Assembly (NCBI RefSeq): GCF_002891435.1
Contig: NZ_POUC01000017.1
Location: 1-46,051, forward strand
Reading direction: 5' to 3'
DNA: 46,051 nucleotides
DNA from: Streptomyces cahuitamycinicus
GTDB lineage: Bacteria; Actinomycetota; Actinomycetes; Streptomycetales; Streptomycetaceae
The notes under the pieces are model-generated. The model saw only the letters and a program-made list of their open reading frames with translations, was not told the DNA's origin and made no database searches. Positions 15,713 to 27,625 of this stretch are shown one piece after another (position 1 is the first letter of the stretch; every line of letters starts with the position of its first letter). A program made the position numbers and the translations under genes.

Positions 15713-18199
15713 ATGCCAAGCACCACCGCCAGCACCCGATGGAGAGTGGGTCTCACGACCACCGCCCTCCTGACGGCAGCAGCCCTCGTACCGGCCCCCG
15801 CACACGCCGAGGACGTCGCCGACTACGCGATCACCGTCGACCCGTCCGCCAAGGGCGCCGCGATCGACGACGCGATGTACGGCGTCTTCTTCGAGGACAT
15901 CAACCGGGCCGCCGACGGCGGTCTGTACGCCGAGCTCGTGCAGAACCGATCCTTCGAGTACTCCACCGCCGACAACGGCTCCTACACGCCCCTGACCTCG
16001 TGGACGGCCGGCGGCACGGCCGAGGTCGTGAACGACGCGGGCCGCCTCAACGAGCGCAACCGCAACTACCTCTCCCTGGGCGCCGGCTCGTCCGTCACGA
16101 ACGCCGGCTACAACACCGGCATCCGGGTCGACAAGGGCAAGCGGTACGACTTCTCCGTCTGGGCCCGCGCCGCGAGCGGCACCACGCTCACGGTCTCGCT
16201 GAAGGACACCGCCGGCGCGCTCGCCACCGCCCGCCAGGTCGCCGCGAAGGGCGGCTGGGCCAAGTACAAGGCCACCTTCACGGCGACCCGCACGAGCAAC
16301 CGCGGACGGCTCGCCGTCGCCTCGTCGAGCGCCGCCGCGCTCGACGAGATATCGCTCTTCCCGCGCGAGACGTACAAGAACCAGCCGAACGGCCTGCGCA
16401 AGGACCTCGCCGAGAAGATCGCCGCCCTGAAGCCCGGCTTCGTGCGCTTCCCCGGCGGCTGCCTGGTCAACACCGGCTCCATGGAGGACTACAGCGAGGC
16501 CTCGAACTGGCAGCGCAAGCGCAGCTACCAGTGGAAGGACACCATCGGACCCGTAGAGCAGCGCGCCACCAACGCCAACTTCTGGGGCTACAACCAGAGC
16601 TACGGCCTCGGCTACTACGAGTACTTCCGCTTCTCCGAGGACATCGGCGCCATGCCGCTGCCCGTCGTCCCCGCCCTGGTGACCGGCTGCGGCCAGAACA
16701 AGGCCACCGACGACGACGCCCTGCTCAAGCGGCACATTCAGGACACCCTCGACCTCATCGAGTTCGCAAACGGCCCGGCGACCTCCAAGTGGGGCAAGGT
16801 CCGCGCGCGGATGGGCCACCCCAAGCCGTTCCACCTGACCCACGTCGGGGTGGGCAACGAGGAGAACCTCCCGAAGGAGTTCTTCGCCCGCTTCGAGCAG
16901 TTCCGGACGGCCATCAAGGCGAAGTACCCGGACATCACCGTCGTCTCCAACTCGGGCCCGGACGACGCCGGCACGACCTTCGACACCGCCTGGCAGCTCA
17001 ACCGCGAGGGCAAGGTCGACATGGTCGACGAGCACTACTACAACAGCCCGACCTGGTTCCTGCAGAACAACGACCGCTACGACTCCTACGACCGGAACGG
17101 CCCGAAGGTCTTCCTCGGCGAGTACGCCTCCCAGGGCAACGCCTGGAAGAACGGCCTCTCCGAAGCCGCCTTCATGACCGGCCTGGAGCGCAACGCCGAC
17201 ATCGTCAAGCTCGCCTCGTACGCCCCGCTGCTCGCCAACGAGGACTACGTGCAGTGGCGGCCGGACATGATCTGGTTCAACAACCGGGCCTCCTGGAACT
17301 CGGCCAACTACGAGGTCCAGAAGCTGTTCATGACCAACGTCGGCGACCGCGTCGTCCCGTCGAAGGCCACCACGACCCCGAACGTCAGCGGCCCCATCAC
17401 CGGCGCAGTCGGCCTGTCGACGTGGGCGACCAGCGCCGCGTACGACGATGTGAAGGTCACCTCGGCGGACGGCTCCACGCTGCTCAGCGACGACTTCTCC
17501 GGTGACGCCTCGAAGTGGACCACCAGCGGCCGTGGCAGCTGGAGCGTCCAGGACGGGAGCTTCGTCCAGACCGACACCGCCGCCGAGAACACCCTGGTCA
17601 CGGCGGGCGACCCGGCCTGGAAGGACTACGACCTGCATGTGAAGGCCACCAAGAAGTCCGGCAAGGAGGGCTTCCTCGTCGCCTTCGGCGTCAAGGACAC
17701 CGGCAACTACTACTGGTGGAACCTGGGCGGCTGGAACAACACCCAGTCCGCGATCGAGCAGGCCGTGGATGGCGGCAAGGGCACGCTGATGACGAAGGCG
17801 GGGTCGATCGAGACCGGCCGCGCCTACGACATCGACATCAAGGTCCGCGGCCGCCAGGTCACCCTCTTCCTCGACGGCAAGGAGTGGGGGAGCTTCAAGG
17901 ACGACAAGCCGGCCGAGCCGTTCCGTCAGGTCGTCACCAAGGACGCGAAGACCGGTGACCTGATCGTCAAGGTCGTCAACGCCCAGTCCGCCGAGGCCCG
18001 TACGGCGGTCGACCTCGGTGGCGCCAAGACCGCCTCCACGGCCCGTGTGACCACGCTGGCCGCCGACGAGGACGCCGTGAACACCGAGACGGACACCCCG
18101 GTGACGCCGGTGACGTCCACGTTCCGGGGCGTGGCGGCGAAGTTCACGTACACCTTCCCGGCGAACTCCGTCACGTTCCTGAGGATCAAGCAGAAGTAG
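15713..18199 (+). CDS. Secreted GH51 alpha-L-arabinofuranosidase with carbohydrate-binding inserts
   Basis: 828 aa from ATG 15713 (GGAG 5 nt upstream). A Sec signal peptide (TTALLTAAALVPAPAHAE) precedes the mature enzyme. The GH51 barrel includes YGVFFEDINRAADGGLYAEL, LKPGFVRFPGGCL and the retaining catalytic pair: acid/base E383 in VGVGNEENL and nucleophile E470 in FLGEYASQGN. A CBM4/9-like jelly roll is inserted at about residues 95-220 (LTSWTAGGTAEV to LDEISLFPRE). A second beta-sandwich domain is inserted at about 570-740 (LLSDDFSGDASKWT to LFLDGKEWGSF). It removes arabinose side chains from arabinoxylan or arabinan outside the cell. It is a single-gene unit with a strong terminator. Confidence 0.95.
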   Translation: MPSTTASTRWRVGLTTTALLTAAALVPAPAHAEDVADYAITVDPSAKGAAIDDAMYGVFFEDINRAADGGLYAELVQNRSFEYSTADNGSYTPLTSWTAGGTAEVVNDAGRLNERNRNYLSLGAGSSVTNAGYNTGIRVDKGKRYDFSVWARAASGTTLTVSLKDTAGALATARQVAAKGGWAKYKATFTATRTSNRGRLAVASSSAAALDEISLFPRETYKNQPNGLRKDLAEKIAALKPGFVRFPGGCLVNTGSMEDYSEASNWQRKRSYQWKDTIGPVEQRATNANFWGYNQSYGLGYYEYFRFSEDIGAMPLPVVPALVTGCGQNKATDDDALLKRHIQDTLDLIEFANGPATSKWGKVRARMGHPKPFHLTHVGVGNEENLPKEFFARFEQFRTAIKAKYPDITVVSNSGPDDAGTTFDTAWQLNREGKVDMVDEHYYNSPTWFLQNNDRYDSYDRNGPKVFLGEYASQGNAWKNGLSEAAFMTGLERNADIVKLASYAPLLANEDYVQWRPDMIWFNNRASWNSANYEVQKLFMTNVGDRVVPSKATTTPNVSGPITGAVGLSTWATSAAYDDVKVTSADGSTLLSDDFSGDASKWTTSGRGSWSVQDGSFVQTDTAAENTLVTAGDPAWKDYDLHVKATKKSGKEGFLVAFGVKDTGNYYWWNLGGWNNTQSAIEQAVDGGKGTLMTKAGSIETGRAYDIDIKVRGRQVTLFLDGKEWGSFKDDKPAEPFRQVVTKDAKTGDLIVKVVNAQSAEARTAVDLGGAKTASTARVTTLAADEDAVNTETDTPVTPVTSTFRGVAAKFTYTFPANSVTFLRIKQK

Positions 18200-18203
18200 T
18201 ACC

Positions 18204-18247
18204 CGCCGGTGTGGGTCGCTGCCCCGGGGCAGCGACCCACACCGGCG
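18204..18247. terminator. 44-nt perfect palindrome, bidirectional terminator
   Basis: Reading outward from the CCGG centre, 20 bases on each side pair without a mismatch (arms start CGCCGGTGTGGG). It begins 5 nt after the arabinofuranosidase stop and ends 18 nt before the stop of the convergent minus-strand gene. No T-tract on either side, as usual for Streptomyces hairpin terminators. Confidence 0.8.
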
Positions 18248-18265
18248 CAGCGGCCGGGCGCGGGC

Positions 18266-18967
18266 TCAGCCGCGCGCCTTCCAGCCCGGAACCGCGGGCA
18301 GGACCGTCTCCGCGACGCGCAGCAGCACCGCGTCGTCCGGCGCCACTCCGTCCGCGCGCCACAGGGTGACGTCGAGGGAGCCGCCGCGGTCCTTCGCGTC
18401 CTGGGCCACGGTGAGGGCCCGGGCCGGGACGCCGGGACCGCTGTCGGCGTCGCCGCCCTCTAGCCGGAAGCTGATGCTGATGGTGCGGTTCGAGTACAGC
18501 ACCCCCGGGCGGCCCAGTACCTCCTGTCGGCGGGCGTCGCTTCCGAGCAGTGCTTCCGACCCGGCCACCGGAAGGCCGTCGTAGGTCGCCGAGAGCGTGA
18601 CCGTGTACGTCTCGAACTCGACCTGCGCCTGCGGTGTGGCGACGTCCTTGCCGCCGGGGGAGCCGATGGAGCTGTCGCTGCCGTAGGCGCTCTTCGCGAT
18701 CTCGGTCGGGGTGCCCAGCAGCGCGGCCAGGTCGGACCGGTTCAGCGCCTCGCACAACTGGGCGCCGGAGAGGTGCTTGCCCTTCGGCGCCGGGGTCTCC
18801 CCGTCGGAGCAGGTGGCAGGCTTGGGCTCGCTCTGTGCGGCCGGCGTCTTCGCCAGCCCCCAGAAGCCCGCGCCGAGCGCCCCCACCAACGCCACCGCCG
18901 CGAGCGCCTGCCCCCACGCGTTCGCGCTCTTCATGGGCGCGTCGTCTTCCTCGGCCATGTCCCCCAC
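18266..18967 (-). CDS. Membrane-anchored hypothetical protein
   Basis: 233 aa from GTG 18967 (AGGGGG 9 nt upstream); ATG 18958 is an alternative. A short cytoplasmic head (MAEEDDAPMKSANAWG) precedes one membrane helix (about 18-38, LAAVALVGALGAGFWGLA). The rest should be extracytoplasmic, with a pair of Cys residues (CSDGETPAP, LCEALN) that could form a disulfide. The segment LSGAQLCEALNRSDLAALLG resembles actinobacterial DUF3558-like surface proteins, but I am not sure of the family. It diverges from argC, with no sign of a shared function. Confidence 0.7.
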   Translation of the reverse strand: MGDMAEEDDAPMKSANAWGQALAAVALVGALGAGFWGLAKTPAAQSEPKPATCSDGETPAPKGKHLSGAQLCEALNRSDLAALLGTPTEIAKSAYGSDSSIGSPGGKDVATPQAQVEFETYTVTLSATYDGLPVAGSEALLGSDARRQEVLGRPGVLYSNRTISISFRLEGGDADSGPGVPARALTVAQDAKDRGGSLDVTLWRADGVAPDDAVLLRVAETVLPAVPGWKARG

Positions 18968-19049
18968 CCGCCGTGACCCCCTGAAATGTGCCCGGGGACC
19001 TTAACCTGTGGTCATGGTCCGGACAAAACCGGTTCCCGGGGCCGTCGCC

Positions 19050-19114
19050 GCGACAGCCGCGCCGCTCCCGTATAGGATTGCATAAACGTGCAGCGAAACG
19101 TATAGTCATGCCCT
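19050..19114 (+). promoter_or_regulatory. argC promoter with tandem ARG boxes (ArgR operator)
   Basis: A promoter GCGACA (19050-19055), 17 nt, TAGGAT (19073-19078) is visible. Two 18-bp ARG boxes lie over and after the -10: ATTGCATAAACGTGCAGC (19077-19094, 15/18 to the consensus AWTGCATRWWYATGCAWT) and AACGTATAGTCATGCCCT (19097-19114, 13/18), 2 nt apart. ArgR hexamer with arginine bound here would block initiation. The ribosome site AAGGAGGAGG follows immediately. Confidence 0.85.
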
Positions 19115-19118
19115 CTAA

Positions 19119-21303
<2,185 letters not shown>

Positions 21304-21307
<4 letters not shown>

Positions 21308-22223
21308 GCAGTGGAGCGACGCGCAAGCACACCGCGCTGCCCAAGGCCCAGATCCTCATCGAGGCCCTGCCCTGGCTGGTCCGGCACAACGGCAAGACAG
21401 TCGTCATCAAGTTCGGCGGCAACGCCATGATCGACGAGGACCTCAAGGCCGCCTTCGCCCAGGACGTGGTGTTCCTGCACCACGCCGGTCTCAAGCCCGT
21501 CGTCGTGCACGGCGGCGGTCCGCAGATCAGCGCCGCCCTCGACCGGCACGGCATCGTCAGCGAGTTCAAGGCGGGCCTCAGGGTGACCACCGAGGACGCC
21601 ATGGACGTCGTACGGATGGTGCTGGCGGGGCAGGTCCAGCGCGAACTGGTCGGGCTGCTCAACCAGCACGGGCCGCTCGCCGTCGGCCTGACCGGCGAGG
21701 ACGCGCACACCATCACCGCCACCAAGCACCAGCCCGAGATCGACGGCGAACTCGTCGACATCGGGCGGGTCGGCGAGATCACCGCGATCGACACGGGCGC
21801 GATCGAGGCCCTGCTCGCCGACGGCCGCATCCCGGTCGTCTCCTCGATCGCCCGCTCCCAGGACGACGGTGATATGGGGCATGTCTACAACGTCAATGCT
21901 GATACGGCGGCTGCGGCACTCGCTGCTGCACTGGGCGCCGAAACCCTCATGGTCCTCACGGACGTCGAGGGCCTCTACGAGGACTGGCCGAACAGCGACG
22001 AGGTGATCAGCCGCCTCACCGCCTCCGAGCTGGAGCGGCTGCTGCCGGACCTGTCGTCCGGCATGGTGCCGAAGATGGAGGGCTGCCTGCACGCCGTGCG
22101 GGGCGGCGTCACCACGGCCCGCGTCATCGACGGCCGGGTCCAGCACTCGATCCTGCTGGAGATCTTCACCGACGAGGGCATCGGCACGATGGTCGTGGCC
22201 GACGAACAAGAGGGGGAAGCCGT

Positions 22224-22227
<4 letters not shown>
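21304..22227 (+). CDS. argB: Acetylglutamate kinase
   Basis: 307 aa. It phosphorylates N-acetylglutamate with ATP, the usual feedback-controlled step. The nucleotide loop is VIKFGGNAM, the substrate loop [10 protein letters not shown], and [12 protein letters not shown] and LTDVEGLY are typical. The N-terminal extension ([18 protein letters not shown]) is the helix that forms hexamers in arginine-inhibited kinases, which suggests arginine feedback here. ATGA overlap with the argJ stop. Confidence 0.98.
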
Positions 22228-23423
<1,196 letters not shown>

Positions 23424-23430
23424 GACGACG

Positions 23431-23982
23431 ATGAGCCAGGCGCAGGACCACGAGCAGCCGGGGGCGAACGGGCCCGCCGTGCCGCAGACCCGCACCGCCC
23501 GCCACCGCCGGATCGTGGACATCCTCAACCGGCAGCCGGTCCGCTCGCAGAGCCAGCTGGCGAAGCTCCTCGCCGACGACGGGCTGAACGTCACGCAGGC
23601 GACGCTCAGCCGGGACCTGGACGAACTGAACGCGGTGAAGATCCGCAACACCGACGGCGACCTGATCTACGCGGTGCCCAGCGAGGGCGGTTTCCGTACG
23701 CCCCGGGCGCCGCTGGGCGGGTCGGCGAAGGAGGAGCGGATGCGGCGGCTCTCGCAGGAGTTGCTGATCTCAGCGGAGGCTTCGGCGAATCTCGTGGTCC
23801 TGCGCACCCCTCCGGGGGCGGCGCAGTTCCTGGCCTCGGCGATCGACCAGGCCGAGCTCCACGACATCCTGGGGACGATCGCCGGGGACGACACGTTGCT
23901 GCTGATCAGCAGGGAGCCGACGGGTGGGCAGGCGCTGGCGGATCATCTGCTGATGCTGGCGCAGAACGGGCACGCGCCGTAG
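23431..23982 (+). CDS. argR: Arginine repressor
   Basis: 183 aa. The N-terminal winged HTH (about 22-90: [37 protein letters not shown]) binds ARG boxes. The C-terminal domain (about 105-180: [34 protein letters not shown]) forms the hexamer and binds arginine through its conserved GDDT. It is the last gene of argCJBDR, starting 7 nt after argD, so the repressor should control its own synthesis. Its likely operators are the tandem ARG boxes before argC and argH in this window. Confidence 0.97.
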   Translation: MSQAQDHEQPGANGPAVPQTRTARHRRIVDILNRQPVRSQSQLAKLLADDGLNVTQATLSRDLDELNAVKIRNTDGDLIYAVPSEGGFRTPRAPLGGSAKEERMRRLSQELLISAEASANLVVLRTPPGAAQFLASAIDQAELHDILGTIAGDDTLLLISREPTGGQALADHLLMLAQNGHAP

Positions 23983-24023
23983 GGGTACGGGCGGGTGGCG
24001 CAGTGCGGGTGGTGCGTGGCTGA

Positions 24024-24048
24024 TCGCGCAGTTCCCCGCGCCCCTGAG
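24024..24048 (-). repeat. Intergenic repeat family, copy B
   Basis: The minus strand reads CTCAGGGGCGCGGGG then AACTGCGCGA, identical in the core to copies A and D. It lies 41 nt after argR and between two convergent genes. Its last bases overlap GGGCGTACGCCC (24048-24059), a perfect 12-nt palindrome that may help termination. Confidence 0.8.
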
Positions 24049-24134
24049 GGCGTACGCCCCCGCCGCGGGCACGCGTGCCGCCCGGGGCGGCACCCGTCCC
24101 ACAGAAGCGGCACCCTGTTTCGCCGGGCTGCGGA

Positions 24135-24228
24135 CCCGCCCGGCGTCGGCGAAGACTCAGCCCAGCCGCGTAGCCAACCCGCCCGGCGTCGGCGAGGACT
24201 CACCCCAGCCGCGTAGCCAACCCGCCCG
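24135..24228. repeat. 43-bp tandem duplication across the 3' end of apbE
   Basis: Two copies (24135-24177 and 24178-24220) differ at two positions, and eight bases of a third follow. Copy 2 contains the apbE stop codon and its last codons (encoding LATRLG); copy 1 is a downstream non-coding duplicate. A recent slippage or replication duplication. Confidence 0.85.
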
Positions 24229-25003
24229 TGCACCGCACCTCGTCGCCGGCCGTGATCAGCAGCGCCTCCACATCCGGCAGTGACTCCAGCCACGCCAGCC
24301 CCTCCCGCGAGCCCATCGCGAACGCCGCCGTCGCCCAGCAGTCCACCCACGTCAGCCGGGGGCCCACCACCGTCACGGCGACCAGGTCGGTCACCGCGGA
24401 ACGCCCCGTACGGGGATCGACGATGTGGTCTCCCCGCTCCGCCGTGCCGGACGTGGCCACGGACAGTTCCGCCGTCCCGGCCGCGGAGACGACCGCCGCG
24501 AGACCCCCCGGACGCAACGGGTCGGCCACGCCCACGCGCCACGGCCGCTGCCCACCCGGTGTCCCGAGCAACTGCACATCGCCGCCGCCGTTCAGGTTCA
24601 CTCCGCACACCCCGGGCACGTCCGCCAGCCGCCGCGCCGCCCGCTCGACCGCCCAGCCCTTGACGATGCCGGTCGGATCGAGGCGGCCCCGGTACGACGT
24701 GCTGAACCAGCCGTCGCTTCTCCGCTCCGCCTCGGTGGCCAGTTCCAGCACCTCTGCGACCTCGGGGTCGCACTCCGCGACGGTCAGCTCCCCGCGCCGC
24801 AGGCGGGAGATCTGGCTGTCCTCGCGGTACGTGCTGAACACCTCGTCGACCCGGTGCAGCCCGGCGACGGCCTCGTCCAGGGCCGCGCGCACGGCGGCCG
24901 GTTCCCCGCCGCGGACGTCGAAGGAGAAGACGGTCCCCATCGTCTCCTCGGCATGACGTACCGCGGCGGGAGCCTCAGCGGAGTCGGCCACCGTGTCAGC
25001 CAC
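24200..25003 (-). CDS. apbE: FAD:protein FMN transferase (ApbE)
   Basis: 267 aa, GTG start at 25003 overlapping the upstream FMN-binding gene by 8 nt. ApbE transfers FMN from FAD onto a Thr or Ser hydroxyl in partner proteins, using Mg2+. Family motifs: TMGTVFSFDV at the start, DEVFSTYREDSQISRL, LDPTGIVKGWAVERAA, GVNLNGGGDVQLLG, ATSGTAERGDHIVDPRTGR and VDCWATAAFAMG with the metal-binding acidic residues. There is no lipobox or signal peptide visible, unlike many exported ApbE proteins, so modification may occur in the cytoplasm or the anchor has been lost. The target is clearly the adjacent three-domain FMN-binding protein. Its 3' end carries a tandem duplication. Confidence 0.93.
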   Translation of the reverse strand: MADTVADSAEAPAAVRHAEETMGTVFSFDVRGGEPAAVRAALDEAVAGLHRVDEVFSTYREDSQISRLRRGELTVAECDPEVAEVLELATEAERRSDGWFSTSYRGRLDPTGIVKGWAVERAARRLADVPGVCGVNLNGGGDVQLLGTPGGQRPWRVGVADPLRPGGLAAVVSAAGTAELSVATSGTAERGDHIVDPRTGRSAVTDLVAVTVVGPRLTWVDCWATAAFAMGSREGLAWLESLPDVEALLITAGDEVRCTGGLATRLG

Positions 25004-26075
25004 CGGCCTGGTCCAGCGCGGACTGGAGGGACTTCTTGTAGCCGGCGCTGGTGTACGTGGCCCCGGACACGGCGTCGATCTGCGCGTTTCCGGCCGCCAC
25101 GGCCGCCTGGTTGAGGCGGGGGACGGAGGAGGAGGTGACCTGGTCGCTGCGGCCGCCCTTGGGAGCCTGCACGGCCTCGGCCTTGGTGATCTTCCCGCCC
25201 GCCACGGTCACCCGCACCTGCACCGGACCGTACTGCGTCTGCGCCACGCTGCCGGTCAGGGTCCGCGGCGCCGCCTGACCGCCGCCGGAACCCGCCGCCT
25301 GACCACCCCCCGAGCCCGCGGCCTGCGAGGAGCCGCCGCCGGCCGGAGCCTTGTCCAGGGCCGACTGGAGGGACTTCTTGTAGCCGGCGCTGGTGTAGGT
25401 GGCGCCCGAGACCGCGTCGATGTCCGCGTTTCCGGCCGCAACGGCCGCCTGGTTGAGGCGGGGGACGGAGGAGGAGGTGACCTGGTCGCTGCGGCCGCCC
25501 TTGGGAGCCTGCACGGCCTCGGCCTTGGTGATCTTCCCGCCCGCGACCGTCACCCGCACCTGCACCGGCCCGTACTGCGTCTGCGCGACATCGCCGGTCA
25601 GCGTCTGCGCGTTGCCCGACCCCTGCTGCGCTCCGGCCGACGCCTTCGCCTTGTCCAGGGCCGACTGGAGGGACTTCTTGTAGCCGGCGCTGGTGTAGGT
25701 GGCGCCCGAGACCGCGTCGATCTCCGCGCTCTGCGCCGCGACCGCCGCCTGGTTCAGGCGCGGCACCGAGCTGGTCGTGATCTGGTCGCTGCGGCCGCCC
25801 TTGGGGGCCTGGACCGCCTCGGCCTGGGTGATCTTGCCGTTGTTCATGGTCAGGCGGACCTGCACCGCGCCGTACTGCGTCTGCGCCGCGTCACCGGTGA
25901 CCGCGCCGTTCACGCCGCCCTGCGGGGCCTGCCCGGCCGCCGCGGGCGGCGCCTGACCCGCCGCCTGGGCGGAGCCCGGGTCGGAGGCCGGCTTCAGCGA
26001 CAGCAGCAGCACGATCCCGGAGACGGTGGCTGCGCCGGCGAGCACGGCACGCCGGACGGGGTGAGACTTCCTCAT
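24996..26075 (-). CDS. Exported protein with three covalent FMN-binding domains
   Basis: 359 aa, ATG 26075 with AGGAG upstream. An N-terminal membrane helix or signal (RRAVLAGAATVSGIVLLLSL) exports the rest. Three FMN_bind domains follow (about 58-142, 158-242, 272-356), each with QTQYG.VQVR, KITxAEAVQAPKGGRSDQ and DAVSGATYTS. The last contains the flavinylation motif [ST]GA[ST]x[ST], so T126, T226 and T340 should each carry FMN. Domains are joined by Ala/Gly/Gln-rich linkers. The DNA of the repeats is nearly identical; 104 nt at 25099-25202 and 25441-25544 match perfectly, indicating recent duplication or gene conversion. It is probably a multi-flavin electron carrier outside the membrane, loaded by ApbE and fed by the upstream ferric-reductase-like protein. 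Confidence 0.93.
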   Translation of the reverse strand: MRKSHPVRRAVLAGAATVSGIVLLLSLKPASDPGSAQAAGQAPPAAAGQAPQGGVNGAVTGDAAQTQYGAVQVRLTMNNGKITQAEAVQAPKGGRSDQITTSSVPRLNQAAVAAQSAEIDAVSGATYTSAGYKKSLQSALDKAKASAGAQQGSGNAQTLTGDVAQTQYGPVQVRVTVAGGKITKAEAVQAPKGGRSDQVTSSSVPRLNQAAVAAGNADIDAVSGATYTSAGYKKSLQSALDKAPAGGGSSQAAGSGGGQAAGSGGGQAAPRTLTGSVAQTQYGPVQVRVTVAGGKITKAEAVQAPKGGRSDQVTSSSVPRLNQAAVAAGNAQIDAVSGATYTSAGYKKSLQSALDQAGG

Positions 26076-26115
26076 CGTTTCCCAAACTCCTGAAAGACCG
26101 TTGGTGTCCCGTCGC

Positions 26116-27498
26116 TCACATCTCGAACGACTCGTGATGGATACGGCGTGCGGGTACTCCCGCGCCGCGCAGTGCCTCGTAGACCGACTGGGCGAACCCG
26201 GGCGGACCGCACATGAAGACGTCGTGGTCGTCGATGTCCGGGATCTTGCGCTGGAGGGACTCCGCCGAGATGTCGGGGCGTTCTCCCTCCGGGCTGTTGA
26301 CCGCGTACATCAGCCGGGCACCGCGCTCGTCGGCGATCTTGGCGAGTTCGCCCCACAGCGCCAGGTCCTGGGTGGTGTTGGCCCGGTAGAGAAGGGTGAT
26401 GTCGCCGGACGCGCCCGGCAGCGTCTCGAACAGCGCCCGCATCGGGGTGATGCCCACGCCGCCCGCGACCAGCAGCACCTTGCCGCGGCTTCGGCGCTGC
26501 GCGGTCATCGCTCCGTACGGGCCCTCCGCCCACACCTTGGTGCCGGGCTCCAGATCACGCAGCCGGGAGGTGTGGTCACCGATCGCCTTGACCGTGATCC
26601 GCAGCATGTCCGGGCGGGGCGCCGCCGACAGCGAGTACGGGTGCGAACTGAAGCGCATCCCCGGTGCCTTGAACCGCCAGCGGAAGAAGTGCCCGGCCTC
26701 CGCGCCCATCCGGTGCAGCTTGCGCCCGCTGATCAGCACGGACACGATCCCGGGCGTCTCCTCGATGACCGCCTCCACCCGCATGCGGTGCCGCATGTTC
26801 AGCCGGATCGGGGTGAGGATCCGGTACCAGACCACCAGCGCGGTCACCACGCCGTACAGCCCGTACCAGAAGGTCTTCGCGGCGGGCTCGACGGCGAACT
26901 CGTTACCGGTGGTGATCTGGTGCCAGAACGTCAGGTACACCGCCGCGTACGTCAGCAGGTGCACGTGGTACCAGGTGTCGTACCCGATCAGCCGGCGCAC
27001 CCCGCCGATCGACAGGATCCCGATGACGAACAGCAGGCCCGTGCCGATGGCGGCCTTGCCCATGTCCGGAAGCTGGTTGATGGAGTCCGTCGTCTGCTGG
27101 ACGATGTCGCCGAGCCCCTTGCCCGCCTGGAGGGCGTAGCCCCACATGATGAGGAAGACATGGGCGAGGACCAGGCAGAGCGTGTAGCGGCCGGTCATGG
27201 CGTGCCAGCGCGCGACCCGGTCGGTGCCCACCCGGCGCTCCAGCGCGGGCACCCGGGCCATCTGGAGCACCACCAGCGCCATGAGGTAGCCGGCGAGCAG
27301 GCCGGTGATCCGGCCGGCGGCCAGGATCTTGCTCGTGTTGTCCGCGAGGGACGGTGTGTTGTCCCACCACAGCCACAGCACGGCCGCCGCACCGGCCCAC
27401 AGGGCGATCAGCAGCGGGACGGCCGGGGAGCGGCGCGGGCGGATGCGGCGCATCGTCTGGCGGCGGGCGGCACGTCCGCCTGCGAGCGTGGTGGTCAC
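26116..27498 (-). CDS. Ferric-reductase-like membrane flavocytochrome
   Basis: 460 aa from GTG 27498, which has GGAGGA 4 nt upstream; an open frame further up lacks a ribosome site. About six membrane helices span residues 20-240. His residues suited to bind haem b lie in RWHAMTGRYTL, LAHVFLIMW, WYHVHLLTYA and FWHQI. The C-terminal half is an FAD/NAD(P)H reductase: HPYSLSAAP (FAD), LVAGGVGITPMRALFE and FMCGPPGFAQSVYEAL (NAD(P)H). It should move electrons from cytoplasmic NAD(P)H through FAD and haem to the outer face. The next gene, 40 nt on, encodes the triple-FMN protein, the natural electron acceptor, followed by apbE. Confidence 0.92.
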   Translation of the reverse strand: MTTTLAGGRAARRQTMRRIRPRRSPAVPLLIALWAGAAAVLWLWWDNTPSLADNTSKILAAGRITGLLAGYLMALVVLQMARVPALERRVGTDRVARWHAMTGRYTLCLVLAHVFLIMWGYALQAGKGLGDIVQQTTDSINQLPDMGKAAIGTGLLFVIGILSIGGVRRLIGYDTWYHVHLLTYAAVYLTFWHQITTGNEFAVEPAAKTFWYGLYGVVTALVVWYRILTPIRLNMRHRMRVEAVIEETPGIVSVLISGRKLHRMGAEAGHFFRWRFKAPGMRFSSHPYSLSAAPRPDMLRITVKAIGDHTSRLRDLEPGTKVWAEGPYGAMTAQRRSRGKVLLVAGGVGITPMRALFETLPGASGDITLLYRANTTQDLALWGELAKIADERGARLMYAVNSPEGERPDISAESLQRKIPDIDDHDVFMCGPPGFAQSVYEALRGAGVPARRIHHESFEM

Positions 27499-27625
27499 GG
27501 TTCCTCCGTGGGGACTTGACCCTTGGCCCACAGATACGTGCCGGGACACAGGAGTGTTCAGCTGCGTCCCGAGTCGGGTGCGAACAGGGGTGACCGCTGG
27601 TAACACGCGTTCGGCCGGCGCCCCG

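Noticed and set aside
25020..26000. Transposon or IS explanation for the repeats in the FMN-binding gene
   Set aside because: The repeats correspond exactly to protein domains, are in frame, lack terminal inverted repeats and no transposase is present.
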